Below are positions 1-7,820 of a stretch of DNA of 13,372 nt, piece after piece. The notes under the pieces are model-generated. The model was not told the origin of the DNA. It was given only the letters and a program-made list of their open reading frames with translations, and did no database searches. The DNA is from Acetobacteraceae bacterium (GTDB lineage Bacteria > Pseudomonadota > Alphaproteobacteria > Acetobacterales > Acetobacteraceae). A program made the position numbers and the translations under genes. The stretch is taken from the NCBI GenBank assembly GCA_025356735.1, contig JANXRT010000251.1:1-13372 (forward strand). Reading direction: 5' to 3'. Each line of letters starts with the position of its first letter. Within the stretch, counting starts at the first letter, position 1.

Positions 1-144
1 GTCGCCCCTTTGAACCCCTCTACTTAAGGGATGCGCTCCCGGGCGGGGTTTGGGGCAGAGCCCCATCCTTACTTGCCTGCGGCGCCCCATGGACGAACCT
101 GTCCAAACCGGGTGTATTTCGTTCTGCACATGCTGGACAAAACG
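1..144. other. Non-coding leader upstream of the thioesterase gene
   Basis: No convincing gene lies in this stretch. The thioesterase frame is open back to an ATG at 31, but those extra residues cross a GC-rich hairpin repeat and do not look like protein. The region also holds a short inverted repeat, TGGAC (90-94) and GTCCA (101-105), with a 6-nt loop. TGGACA recurs at 134-139 and could pair with TGTCCA at 100-105 instead. I see no clear -35/-10 pair and no good ribosome binding site. If transcription of the three-gene group starts here, its promoter cannot be recognised by eye. Confidence 0.5.
29..66. repeat. GC-rich palindromic repeat, copy 1
   Basis: The element contains ATGCGCTCC (31-39) followed by the 16-nt core GGGCGGGGTTTGGGGC (41-56). 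The end of the core forms a perfect hairpin: TGGGGC at 51-56 pairs with GCCCCA at 60-65 around a 3-nt AGA loop. A diverged relative with the same two blocks lies at 11715-11773 beyond hpnG. Short GC-rich palindromes of this kind are common between genes in high-G+C proteobacteria. It may work as an extragenic palindrome or as a terminator for an upstream gene. No T-run follows the hairpin, so simple intrinsic termination is not obvious. Confidence 0.6.
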
Positions 145-597
145 ATGAGCCGCAAACCGCCGGGCAGCCGCGCCGACTACCGCTATTTCCAGGATATCAC
201 CACAAGGTGGAAGGACAACGACCTGTTCGGCCACGTCAACAATGTCGAATACCTTTCGTTCTTCGACACCGCCGTGACGGTGTTCGAGATGCACCATGCC
301 GGCATTGACCTGCTGCGTGGCGCGCTGCGCTGCATGATGGCCGAAACCGGCTGCCGCTTTCATAGCTCGGTGGCGTTTCCCGACGCGCTGACGGTCGGGC
401 TGCGGGTGGCGCATGTCGGCAACAGCTCGTTCAGCTATGATCTTGCGGTATTTCGCGAGGACGAGAATACCGCATCGGCCGAGGGAAGGTTCGTGCGGGT
501 GCTGGTTGACGCGGCGACCCAACGCCCGGTGACGATCCCGGACAATCTGCGCGCGAACCTATTGGCCTATGCCGCCCGCGAGTTCGCCGAACCCTGA
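145..597 (+). CDS. Acyl-CoA thioesterase, 4HBT hot-dog family
   Basis: The protein is a 150-residue single-domain hot-dog thioesterase, predicted to be cytoplasmic and to hydrolyse an acyl-CoA thioester. The active-site segment is visible as DNDLFGHVNN (residues 24-33), the D-x-D-x-x-G-H-V-N-N pattern of YbgC/4-hydroxybenzoyl-CoA thioesterase relatives, followed by a Y-x-x-F-F-D stretch on the long helix. Length is normal for the family. I chose the ATG at 145 because homologous proteins usually begin about 15-20 residues before the first strand. ATGs at 130 and 31 are in frame, but the latter includes a palindromic repeat. Neither 130 nor 145 has a good Shine-Dalgarno. The SDR gene follows after 14 bp, so the two are probably co-transcribed. 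The substrate cannot be told from sequence. Confidence 0.85.
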   Translation: MSRKPPGSRADYRYFQDITTRWKDNDLFGHVNNVEYLSFFDTAVTVFEMHHAGIDLLRGALRCMMAETGCRFHSSVAFPDALTVGLRVAHVGNSSFSYDLAVFREDENTASAEGRFVRVLVDAATQRPVTIPDNLRANLLAYAAREFAEP

Positions 598-611
598 TAC
601 GGAGAAGACTG

Positions 612-1394
612 ATGGACCTTGGATTGAACGGCCGCCACGCCATCGTCTGTGCCGCGAGCAAGGGGCTTGGGCGTGCCTGCGCGATGTCGCTGGCGCGGGA
701 GGGCGTCGAGCTGGTTATCACCGCGCGTACCGCCGAGACGCTGGAGGCGACCGCCGCCGAAATCCGCGCAGCTACCGGCGCGAAGGTCACCACGGTGGTC
801 GGCGACATCACGACCGAGGCTGGCCGCGCCGCGGCGCTGGCCGCCTGCCCCGACCCCGACATCCTGGTCAACAACGCCGGTGGTCCGCCGCGCGGCGACT
901 TTCGCAACTGGACCCGCGACGACTGGATCGCCGCCGTCGACGCCAACATGCTGACGCCGATTTTCCTGATAAAGGCTGTGGTGGACGGCATGTGTGAGCG
1001 AAAGTTCGGCCGCATCGTCAACATCACCTCGGCGTCGGTGAAATCGCCGATCGCCGAGCTCGGCATGAGCAACGGCGCGCGGGCCGGGCTGACCGGGTTC
1101 ATCGGCGGCCTGGCGCGGCAGGTGGCGCGCCACAACGTGACGATCAACGGGCTGCTGCCCGGTCCCTTCCTCACCGACCGGCTGCGCGGCGGCTTCGCCG
1201 ACGCGGCCAAGCGCACCAACCGTCCGATCGAGGAGATCATCGCCGAGCGTAGCGCCTCGACACCCGCCGGGCGGGTCGGCGATCCGGCCGAGTTCGGCGA
1301 GGCCTGCGCCTTCCTGTGTGCCGCCTCGTCCGGCTTCATCGTCGGCCAGAATCTTCTGCTGGATGGCGGTGGCTTCAATTCGACGATGGGGTAG
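612..1394 (+). CDS. Atypical SDR-family protein with substituted catalytic residues
   Basis: This is a 260-residue Rossmann-fold short-chain dehydrogenase/reductase-like protein. The start at ATG 612 is supported by GGAGAAG at 601-607. Visible features are a nucleotide-binding loop, ASKGLG (residues 15-20), that departs from the usual TGxxxGxG, the NNAG motif at 87-90, and the serine-bearing strand ending at Ser140. The expected YxxxK is replaced: Ser153 sits where the tyrosine should be, 13 residues after Ser140, and Arg157 replaces the lysine. The C-terminal substrate region and the DGG near residue 251 are normal, as is the length. This resembles the BKR-like SDR subgroup, which lacks a perfect cofactor motif and catalytic tetrad. 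Many such proteins are labelled 3-oxoacyl-ACP reductase, which I would not assume. It lies between a thioesterase and a binding-protein gene in one transcription unit. Confidence 0.85.
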   Translation: MDLGLNGRHAIVCAASKGLGRACAMSLAREGVELVITARTAETLEATAAEIRAATGAKVTTVVGDITTEAGRAAALAACPDPDILVNNAGGPPRGDFRNWTRDDWIAAVDANMLTPIFLIKAVVDGMCERKFGRIVNITSASVKSPIAELGMSNGARAGLTGFIGGLARQVARHNVTINGLLPGPFLTDRLRGGFADAAKRTNRPIEEIIAERSASTPAGRVGDPAEFGEACAFLCAASSGFIVGQNLLLDGGGFNSTMG

Positions 1395-1396
1395 AA

Positions 1397-2914
1397 GTGT
1401 TTCCGGCACGCCTCGGGGCGTGGGTGGCGGCGGGGCTGATCGCCTGGACGCCGCCGGCCGGCGCGCAGAAATCCGCTGACACGCTGCGGATCACCTGGCG
1501 CGACGCGATCGCCAACGTCGATCCGTATTACAACCAGCAGCGCACCGGGCTGATCCTCGCCCACAACGCCTGGGACGGGCTGGTCTATCGCGATCCGGAA
1601 ACCTTGAGGATCAAGCCGTTGCTGGCCGAGGCCTACCGGCAGGTGGACGACACCACGCTGGAATTCACCTTGCGCCGCGGCGTGACGTTCCACAACGGCG
1701 ACGCGTTCACCGCCGACGACGTGGTCTATACGATCAACACGGTGATCTCGGACGCCAAGGTGGCGGTGCCCAGCAACTTCGCGTTCCTTGCCGGCGCCGA
1801 GAAGATCGATGACCGTACGGTAAGGATAAAGCTGAAGCGGCTGTTTCCGGCGGCGCTCGACTACATCGCGATGACCCTGCCGATCTGGCCCAAGGCTTAT
1901 CGCGAACGCGTCGGCACCGACGAGTACGCGCGCCATCCGGTCGGCGCCGGACCCTACCGCGTCACCAAGGTCGATGGCGCCGACAAAATCGATCTTGAAC
2001 GCTACGACGACTACTATGGCGACAGCCCCAAGGGCCAGCCGGCGATCAAGCGGATCGTCATTCGCGAGGTCGCCGACAGCACGGCCGAGATGGCCGATTT
2101 GCTGAGCGGCCGCGCCGACTGGATCTGGAAGTTCAGCCCCGACCAGCTCAACGCGGTCGGGCAGCTACCCAACCTCCTGGCGCTGCGCGGCGACTCGATA
2201 CGGATCGGTTTTCTCGGGCTTGACGCTGCTGGACGCACCGGAGCGGGCAACCCGCTGACCAAGCTCAAGGTGCGCCAGGCCATCTTCCACGCCATCGATC
2301 GCGCGGCGATGGCGCGCCAGCTTATGCAGGGCGATGCCCGGCCGCTAGACGCGCCCTGCTATCCGACCCAGTTCGGCTGCGACGTGACCGCGGCGACGCG
2401 CTACGACTACGACCCCGCGCAGGCCCGCGCCCTGCTGGCCGAGGCCGGCTATCCCAACGGCTTCGACACCGAGCTTGTCACCTACGAGCTGCCGCAATTC
2501 ACCGGCGCGATGCGGACCGCGCTCAAGGCCGTCGGGATCAACGCCGACATCACCAACCTGCAGATCGCGCCGCAGGTCCGCCGTGCCGCCGAGGGCCGGG
2601 TGCCGCTCAACGCCGGCAACTGGGGCAGCTACTCGATCAACGACGTTTCGGCGATTCTCCCGGTGTTCTTCACCGGCGGCCCGCAGGACTACGCCCGCGA
2701 CGCCGAGCTGCAGAAGCTGGTGGAGGCGGGCGGATCAGTGGCCGACGCCGACCAGCGGCGCAAGAACTACGCCGACGCCATCCGCATCATCACCGAGAAA
2801 GCCTACTGGCTGCCGCTATATACCTACAACGTCACCTACGGCATGTCGCGCGAGCTGAACTTCAAGCCGTTCGCCGACGAGCTGCCGCGCTTCTACCTGG
2901 CGACCTGGCGATAA
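1397..2914 (+). CDS. ABC transporter substrate-binding protein, family 5 (peptide/nickel type)
   Basis: The protein is a 505-residue periplasmic solute-binding protein of the SBP_bac_5 (DppA/OppA-like) family. The GTG at 1397, 2 bp after the SDR stop, gives an N-terminal signal peptide of about 23 residues with a hydrophobic core and a probable cleavage after AGA. No lipobox cysteine is present, so it should be soluble in the periplasm. Family hallmarks are the segment around 'WDGLVYRDPETL', 'LRRGVTFHNGDAFTADDV' and, after it, the 'HPVGAGPYRV' region. The frame is open further upstream to 1316, but that part overlaps the SDR gene and lacks signal-peptide character. No permease or ATPase gene is present on either side. 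The ligand is unknown; family members bind peptides, nickel, glutathione, opines or sugars. It ends 4 bp from the convergent hpnL gene. Confidence 0.9.
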   Translation: MFPARLGAWVAAGLIAWTPPAGAQKSADTLRITWRDAIANVDPYYNQQRTGLILAHNAWDGLVYRDPETLRIKPLLAEAYRQVDDTTLEFTLRRGVTFHNGDAFTADDVVYTINTVISDAKVAVPSNFAFLAGAEKIDDRTVRIKLKRLFPAALDYIAMTLPIWPKAYRERVGTDEYARHPVGAGPYRVTKVDGADKIDLERYDDYYGDSPKGQPAIKRIVIREVADSTAEMADLLSGRADWIWKFSPDQLNAVGQLPNLLALRGDSIRIGFLGLDAAGRTGAGNPLTKLKVRQAIFHAIDRAAMARQLMQGDARPLDAPCYPTQFGCDVTAATRYDYDPAQARALLAEAGYPNGFDTELVTYELPQFTGAMRTALKAVGINADITNLQIAPQVRRAAEGRVPLNAGNWGSYSINDVSAILPVFFTGGPQDYARDAELQKLVEAGGSVADADQRRKNYADAIRIITEKAYWLPLYTYNVTYGMSRELNFKPFADELPRFYLATWR

Positions 2915-2918
2915 GGAC

Positions 2919-3887
2919 CTATCGGTTGGCGCGAAGCCTTCTGACCTCGACCAGTTGCCAGATCAGCAGCACCGGCACGCCGAGAGCGAGATCCCGGGCG
3001 CGGCGGATCAGCGATGCGCCCAGGCACAGCTCAGGGGGCACGCCGAAGATCGCGCCGAGTGCCACGTAGGCGACTTCCTGCACGCCGACGCTGCCCGGCA
3101 CCAGGAACGCCGCGGCCAGGGCGACATGCAGCAGCGCCTCGATCGCCAGCGCGGCCGGCAGGTCGATGTCGGCGCCGACCAGCCGGAACGCCATCCAGCC
3201 GCCGATCCCGGTGCCGACCCAGCCGAGTAGGTGGATGGCACAACCCAGCGCCAGATGGCCGGGACGGGCATAAAGCACGCCGAGTTCATGCTGGAGCAGA
3301 TCGACGCGCGACTGCGCGTTCTCGAACCACTCGCCGGCGATGCGGCTTCCGAGCCGGGCGAAGATTGGCGCCGCGCCCTTTTGCAGCAGGATGAAGGCGA
3401 TGCCGGCCGCGACCGAGACCAGCAGCGCGATCGCCAACGGCGGCGCCAGGTAGTGCCCGGGCGAGCGCACCAGCAGGATGACCAGGCCGAAGGCCGCGAA
3501 GGCGACCTGGGCCAGGAACTCGGCGGTGACGTCGACCAGAGTCGAGGCGGTGGCGAGCGGCCAGGCGATGCCGGCCAGGGTCACGGTGCGGGCGCCGAGC
3601 ACGAAGCCGCCCATCTGCGAGAACGGCAGGCAGTTGGTGGCGGCGTCGCGCACCATCCGGCCCCATAGGAACACCCAGGGCCTCCGCGCATCCTTGTCGG
3701 GCACGATGGCGTCCCAGGCGGCGCCAAGGATCAGGAACAGCACCATCTGGACCAGGATCAGCACGGCGAAGCCAATCCAGCCGACCGAGATCACCGCCTC
3801 AGCGACGCGACCGGCGCCAAACCAGGCGATCAGCGCGGTTCCGAGCACCAGGCCGCCGGCGGCAAGGACAATCGACAGTCTTTTCAA
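2919..3887 (-). CDS. hpnL: Hopanoid-associated integral membrane protein HpnL
   Basis: The protein is 322 residues of mostly hydrophobic sequence with about seven or eight membrane helices (roughly residues 5-24, 35-57, 95-145, 150-172, 210-235, 240-270 and 290-312). It belongs to the lysylphosphatidylglycerol-synthase transmembrane-region (UPF0104) superfamily, and the hopanoid-locus member is HpnL. A typical segment is 'VPGSVGVQEVAYVALGAIFG', close to the P-G-x-x-G-x-x-E pattern of this superfamily. The start is a TTG at 3885-3887 preceded by AAGGAAG (3896-3902 on the complement) with about 8 nt spacing. The biochemical role is not established from sequence; placement beside the hpn operon supports a role in hopanoid transport or membrane organisation. 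It is transcribed divergently from hpnA. Confidence 0.85.
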   Translation of the reverse strand: MKRLSIVLAAGGLVLGTALIAWFGAGRVAEAVISVGWIGFAVLILVQMVLFLILGAAWDAIVPDKDARRPWVFLWGRMVRDAATNCLPFSQMGGFVLGARTVTLAGIAWPLATASTLVDVTAEFLAQVAFAAFGLVILLVRSPGHYLAPPLAIALLVSVAAGIAFILLQKGAAPIFARLGSRIAGEWFENAQSRVDLLQHELGVLYARPGHLALGCAIHLLGWVGTGIGGWMAFRLVGADIDLPAALAIEALLHVALAAAFLVPGSVGVQEVAYVALGAIFGVPPELCLGASLIRRARDLALGVPVLLIWQLVEVRRLRANR

Positions 3888-4016
3888 CGCGATAACTTCC
3901 TTAAATCAGCAGAGTCCGACAGCTAGGCAATTTCGGTGGTGGCCACGATCCGCGGCTCTACACCAAACCCGGCGCGGTGGGCTATACACCGGCGGCTGAA
4001 CCAGAAGGGAATTGCC
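3888..4016. promoter_or_regulatory. Divergent hpnL/hpnA control region
   Basis: This 129-bp gap is the only space from which both hpnL (-) and the hpnA-G operon (+) can be driven locally. On the plus strand TATACA at 3983-3988 is a possible -10 box about 28 nt before the hpnA start, but no matching -35 is seen. On the minus strand TTGCCT is followed after 17 nt by GATTTA, a weak match that would leave a very short leader. Ribosome binding sites lie at both ends: AAGGAAG for hpnL and AGAAGGGA (4003-4010) for hpnA. I see no clear operator palindrome. Confidence 0.45.
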
Positions 4017-5015
4017 TTGACCGAGCTGCAGCCGACCCTGGTGACGGGAGCCTCGGGCTTCGTCGGCTCCGCCGTGGCACGGGTGCTTGCCGCGCGCGGC
4101 CACCGGCTTCGGCTGATGGTGCGGCCGACCAGCCGACGCGACAACCTGGCCGGTGTCGAGGCCGAGATCGTGGTCGGCGACCTGACCGACCCGGCCTCGC
4201 TCGCGCGCGCAATGGAGGGCTGCCAGTATCTCGTGCACGTCGCCGCCGATTACCGTATCTGGGTGCCCGACCCGGCCGCCATGCTGCGTGCCAACGTCGA
4301 TGGCTCGGTCTCGATCCTGCGCGCCGCCGCCGCCGCCGGGGTCGAGCGCTCGGTCTATTGCAGCTCGGTCGCCGCGCTCGGGCTGCGCGCCGACGGGGTG
4401 CCGGCCGACGAGACCACCCCCGTTGCCGAGGTGGCGCTGGTCGGCGTCTACAAGAAGTCCAAATACCAGGCCGAGCAGGCGGTGCTGGCCTTGGCCCGCG
4501 CCGGTCAAGATGTGGTGATTGTCAACCCGGCTGCACCGGTCGGGCCGCGCGACATCAAGCCGACGCCAACCGGCAAGATGATCCTGGACGCGGCGGCCGG
4601 CCGGGTTCCGGCCTATGTCGATACCGGGCTGAACGTGGTCCATGTCGATGACGTGGCGGAGGGCCATGCGCTGGCGCTGGAACGCGGCCGGGCCGGCGAG
4701 AAGTACATTCTGGGCGGCGAGAATTTCCGCCTGCTCGATCTGCTAACGCTGGTCTGCGAGGTTGCCGGCAAGCGGCCTCCACGGGTGCGGCTGCCGATCT
4801 CGGCGGTGTTACCGGTGGCGATGGCGATGGAGGCGCTGGCGAGACTCGGCGGCCCGGAGCCGCTGATGACGCGCGATCATCTGAAGATGGCGCGCAAGAA
4901 GATGTTCTATTCCTCGGCCAAGGCCGTTTCCGAACTTGGCTACTCGCCACGCCCGGCTCGGGCCGCGATCGAGGATGCGGTGGCCTGGTTCCGTGCTAAC
5001 GGCCGCCTGCGGTGA
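4017..5015 (+). CDS. hpnA: Hopanoid-associated sugar epimerase HpnA
   Basis: The protein is a 332-residue extended SDR (NAD-dependent epimerase/dehydratase) of the HpnA type. The glycine motif GASGFVG (residues 11-17) binds NAD(P), and the catalytic YxxxK is intact as Tyr145-Lys149 within 'VYKKSKYQAEQ'. I place the start at TTG 4017, which has AGAAGGGA 6 nt upstream and puts the first beta strand near the N-terminus as expected. The frame is also open to an ATG at 3936, but that would add 27 untypical residues and consume the divergent promoter gap. The exact sugar substrate is not known; the gene is a common first member of hpn operons and is thought to act on the polar head group. Its stop overlaps the hpnB start (GTGA). 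Confidence 0.9.
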   Translation: MTELQPTLVTGASGFVGSAVARVLAARGHRLRLMVRPTSRRDNLAGVEAEIVVGDLTDPASLARAMEGCQYLVHVAADYRIWVPDPAAMLRANVDGSVSILRAAAAAGVERSVYCSSVAALGLRADGVPADETTPVAEVALVGVYKKSKYQAEQAVLALARAGQDVVIVNPAAPVGPRDIKPTPTGKMILDAAAGRVPAYVDTGLNVVHVDDVAEGHALALERGRAGEKYILGGENFRLLDLLTLVCEVAGKRPPRVRLPISAVLPVAMAMEALARLGGPEPLMTRDHLKMARKKMFYSSAKAVSELGYSPRPARAAIEDAVAWFRANGRLR

Positions 5016-6127
5016 TCATCCTTGCCGTGCTCTGCGCGTTGGTCTGGACCTATCTGATCGGCCTGCATGGCCGCTTCTGGCAGGCCGGCCCGATGTTGGC
5101 GCCAGCGCGGCCCCGGCTTGCGCCGGCGGTAGGAATCATCGTGCCGGCACGCGACGAGGCGGGCTCGATCGGCGCCAGCCTGGCCTCGCTGCTGGCGCAG
5201 GACTACGCCGGCGCCTTCTCCGTCGTGCTGGTTGACGATGGCAGCCGCGATGGCACCGGCGAGATCGCGCGAAGGCTGGCCGACCCGCGGCTGACGGTCG
5301 TGACCGGCGCGGCGCGGCCGGAAGGCTGGTCCGGCAAGCTGTGGGCGGTGGCGCAGGGCCTGGCCCGGGTCGGCAATGCCGAGGTTGTCCTGCTGACCGA
5401 CGCAGACATCGTGCACGACCCGCGCCATCTTTCGACGCTGGTGGCGCAATACGAGGCGATTGATGCCGACCTGGTGTCGGAGATGGTCGCGCTGACTTGC
5501 GACAGCGCCGCCGAGCGCGCGCTGGTGCCGGCCTTCGTCTTCTTCTTTCAGCTGCTCTACCCGTTCGCCAGGGTCAACGACGCGCATGGCGCCACGGCCG
5601 CGGCGGCGGGCGGCACCATGCTGGTGCGAAGGCGGGCGCTGGAGCGCATTGGCGGCATCGGCACTATCCGCGGCGCGCTGATCGACGACGTCGCCCTGGC
5701 CCGGGCGATCAAGCCCGGCGGGCGCATCTGGCTCGGCCACTCCGCGCTGGCGAGATCGGTGCGGCCCTACCCCGCCGCCGCCGACATCTGGCGGATGGTG
5801 GCGCGCACCGCCTATGTCCAGCTCCGCCGGTCGCCCGTTCTGCTGCTGGCGACGACGCTCGGCATGGCGCTGGTCTGGTTAGCGCCGCCCGGCCTTGCGC
5901 TATTTGGCCATGGTGCTGCGCGCTGGATCGGTGCCGCGGCGTGGCTGGCGTCGACGCTGAGCTACCTGCCGACCTTGCGCCGCTTTGGGCGCTCGCCGCT
6001 GTGGGCGTTGGCGTTGCCGGCGATCGCCGCCTTCTATATGGCGACGACGCTGGCCTCGGCGGCCGATCATCACCGCGGCCGGGGCGTGGTGTGGAAGCGC
6101 CGCGCCTATGACGAGGCTGGCGCATGA
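5012..6127 (+). CDS. hpnB: Hopene-associated glycosyltransferase HpnB
   Basis: The protein is a 371-residue family-2 glycosyltransferase anchored in the membrane. A helix lies at residues 1-19, and the GT-A catalytic domain begins with 'GIIVPARDEAGSI' (about 41-53). Asp75-Asp76 in VDDGS bind the nucleotide sugar, Asp130-Ala-Asp132 forms the DxD-like metal site, and an 'IDDVALARAIK' segment follows in the acceptor region. Hydrophobic segments from about residue 275 to 350 form the C-terminal membrane part. Length and architecture match HpnB. The start is GTG at 5012, overlapping the hpnA stop by four bases, so translational coupling is likely because no separate ribosome binding site is evident. 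The sugar and acceptor are not determined by sequence. Confidence 0.9.
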   Translation: MIILAVLCALVWTYLIGLHGRFWQAGPMLAPARPRLAPAVGIIVPARDEAGSIGASLASLLAQDYAGAFSVVLVDDGSRDGTGEIARRLADPRLTVVTGAARPEGWSGKLWAVAQGLARVGNAEVVLLTDADIVHDPRHLSTLVAQYEAIDADLVSEMVALTCDSAAERALVPAFVFFFQLLYPFARVNDAHGATAAAAGGTMLVRRRALERIGGIGTIRGALIDDVALARAIKPGGRIWLGHSALARSVRPYPAAADIWRMVARTAYVQLRRSPVLLLATTLGMALVWLAPPGLALFGHGAARWIGAAAWLASTLSYLPTLRRFGRSPLWALALPAIAAFYMATTLASAADHHRGRGVVWKRRAYDEAGA

Positions 6128-6969
6128 GTGGCATCGAAGTTGCCGGGAATGTCGAGACATGGTCGGGCAAGGACCGCGGCGACGAGAATTTCCCAGTCGG
6201 CTCGCGGCTGATCCGCGCCGATCTGCGCCCGCACGTGCACGCCTACTACGCGTTCGCGCGCAACGCCGACGACATCGCCGACAGTGCCGCGTTGTCGCCC
6301 AAGGACAAGGTCCATCGGCTCGACATCATGCAGGCAGTGCTGGTGGGGGATCGTGTCCATGGCTCGCCAAGCGCCACCGCCTTGCGCGCCAGCCTGGCCG
6401 CGACCGGCGTCGATCCGGCGCACGCCACCGACCTGCTGGTCGCCTTCCGCCAGGATGCGACGCAGCGGACATACGCCGACTGGGACGCGCTGATGGCCTA
6501 TTGCCGCGTCTCGGCGATGCCGGTCGGCCGCTACGTGCTCGACCTGCACGGTGAGGACCGCGCGACGCACGCGCCGTCGGACGCGCTCTGCGCCGCCTTG
6601 CAGGTGCTCAACCACCTCCAGGATTGCGCCAAGGATTTTATTGACCTCGACCGCTGCTACCTGCCCGCCGATCTGCGGCGACAGTTCGACGTGCCGGCCG
6701 ATGCGCTGCGGCAAGATCAGGCGTCGGCCGGCCTGCGCCGGGTGTTGGACGCCCTGCTTGACCGCGTCGATGCGCTGAACCGCGAGGCCGCCCTGCTGCC
6801 GCGCCTGGTGCGATGCCGCGGGCTGCGGCTGGAGACCGCGGTCATCTGCGGGCTGGCGCGCCGTCTGGCGGCAAAGCTGCGGCGGGGTGACCCGATCGCC
6901 GGGCGGGTGGCGCTCGGCAAGGCGGATGCAGCCATGGCGTTCATGGCCGCATGGCGCTTCCTGCCATGA
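6124..6969 (+). CDS. hpnC: Hydroxysqualene synthase HpnC
   Basis: The protein is 281 residues of the squalene/phytoene synthase fold. In three-gene squalene pathways HpnC converts presqualene diphosphate, made by HpnD, to hydroxysqualene. The HpnC-typical N-terminal DENFPVGS is at residues 20-27, the first aspartate-rich motif is DDIAD at 49-53, and the second is NHLQDCAKDF at 163-172. It is cytoplasmic, probably membrane-associated through its substrate. The ATG at 6124 overlaps the hpnB stop (ATGA) and has GAGG about 7 nt upstream. It precedes its paralogue hpnD directly, in the usual order. Confidence 0.93.
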   Translation: MSGIEVAGNVETWSGKDRGDENFPVGSRLIRADLRPHVHAYYAFARNADDIADSAALSPKDKVHRLDIMQAVLVGDRVHGSPSATALRASLAATGVDPAHATDLLVAFRQDATQRTYADWDALMAYCRVSAMPVGRYVLDLHGEDRATHAPSDALCAALQVLNHLQDCAKDFIDLDRCYLPADLRRQFDVPADALRQDQASAGLRRVLDALLDRVDALNREAALLPRLVRCRGLRLETAVICGLARRLAAKLRRGDPIAGRVALGKADAAMAFMAAWRFLP

Positions 6970-7820
6970 CCACCGCCGCGATGGTTTCCGCTTCCGACCT
7001 GCGTGCTGTCGAAGCGATCGTGCGCGCCGCGGGCACGTCGTTCCATCGCGGCATGGCGGTGCTGCCGGCGGCGCGGCGCCAGGCGATGTATGCGATCTAC
7101 GCCTTCTGCCGCATCGTCGACGACATCGCCGACGAGGAGGCCGAGTTCGCGACCAAGGTTTTCCAGCTTGCCGCATGGCGCAAGAACATCGAGGCGCTGT
7201 ATCGCGGCCAGGCGAGCGACGCCGTGACGCGGGCCCTGCTGCGCGCCATCGAGAGTTTCGACCTGCGCCGGCAGGACTTTCTGGATGTCGTGGACGGCAT
7301 GCAGATGGACGCGGAGGAAGTCATCGTCGCGCCGACCTTGGAAAAGCTTGACTTGTATTGTGATCGGGTTGCCTCCGCCGTCGGCCGGCTGTCGGTGCGC
7401 GCCTTTGGCGACGCCTCGCCGGCCGCCGACCGGGTTGCCGCGGCACTCGGCCGGGCCCTGCAGCTGACCAACATCCTGCGCGACGTCGCCGAGGATGCGG
7501 CGCGCGGCCGGCTTTACCTGCCGGCGGAATTTCTGGCCGACGCCGCCGTGCCAGCCGATCCGGCGGCAGCGCTGGCGCACCCGGCGCTGCCACAGGTCCT
7601 GACGCGGCTCGCCGGCGTGGCGCGGACGCATTTCGCGACGGCCCGGGCCGAGATGGAAAGATGCGACCGCCGCGCGATGAAGCCGGCGCGGCTGATGGCC
7701 GCGACCTACGCCGCGATCCTGACCCGGCTGCAGGCAACCGGATGGGCCGATCTAACTTACCGGGCCAGTCTGCCCAGGTGGCAGAAGCTTGTTCTTGTTC
7801 TTCGTCACGGACTGATCTGA
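6966..7820 (+). CDS. hpnD: Presqualene diphosphate synthase HpnD
   Basis: The protein is a 284-residue squalene/phytoene synthase family member that condenses two farnesyl diphosphates to presqualene diphosphate. The substrate-binding motifs are DDIADE at residues 52-57 and DVAED at 173-177 within 'NILRDVAEDAARGRLYLP'; GMQMD (111-115) and 'YCDRVASAVG' (131-140) are also family-typical. I chose ATG 6966 because it overlaps the hpnC stop as ATGA, like the other junctions. In-frame ATGs at 6951 and 6981 are alternatives that change only a few N-terminal residues. The stop shares one base with the hpnE start (TGATG). Confidence 0.93.
   Translation: MTTAAMVSASDLRAVEAIVRAAGTSFHRGMAVLPAARRQAMYAIYAFCRIVDDIADEEAEFATKVFQLAAWRKNIEALYRGQASDAVTRALLRAIESFDLRRQDFLDVVDGMQMDAEEVIVAPTLEKLDLYCDRVASAVGRLSVRAFGDASPAADRVAAALGRALQLTNILRDVAEDAARGRLYLPAEFLADAAVPADPAAALAHPALPQVLTRLAGVARTHFATARAEMERCDRRAMKPARLMAATYAAILTRLQATGWADLTYRASLPRWQKLVLVLRHGLI

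Noticed and set aside
90..139. TGGAC/GTCCA inverted repeats as an operator
   Set aside because: The half-sites are only 5-6 bp and no promoter could be placed around them; chance occurrence is plausible.
31..144. Longer N-terminus for the thioesterase from ATG 31
   Set aside because: It is encoded by the palindromic repeat and adds 38 residues not expected in a small hot-dog protein.
1316..1396. Longer N-terminus for the substrate-binding protein from 1316
   Set aside because: It overlaps the SDR gene and would bury the signal peptide; GTG 1397 gives a normal exported protein.
431..1936. 501-codon open frame on the minus strand across the SDR and binding-protein genes
   Set aside because: It is antisense to two clear protein families and its translation is Arg/Pro/Gly-rich with no recognisable motif; long antisense frames are expected at this G+C.
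6124..7820. hpnC and hpnD as a recent tandem duplication
   Set aside because: The two proteins share a fold but differ strongly in sequence and motifs; they are the usual pair of distinct enzymes in three-gene squalene pathways.
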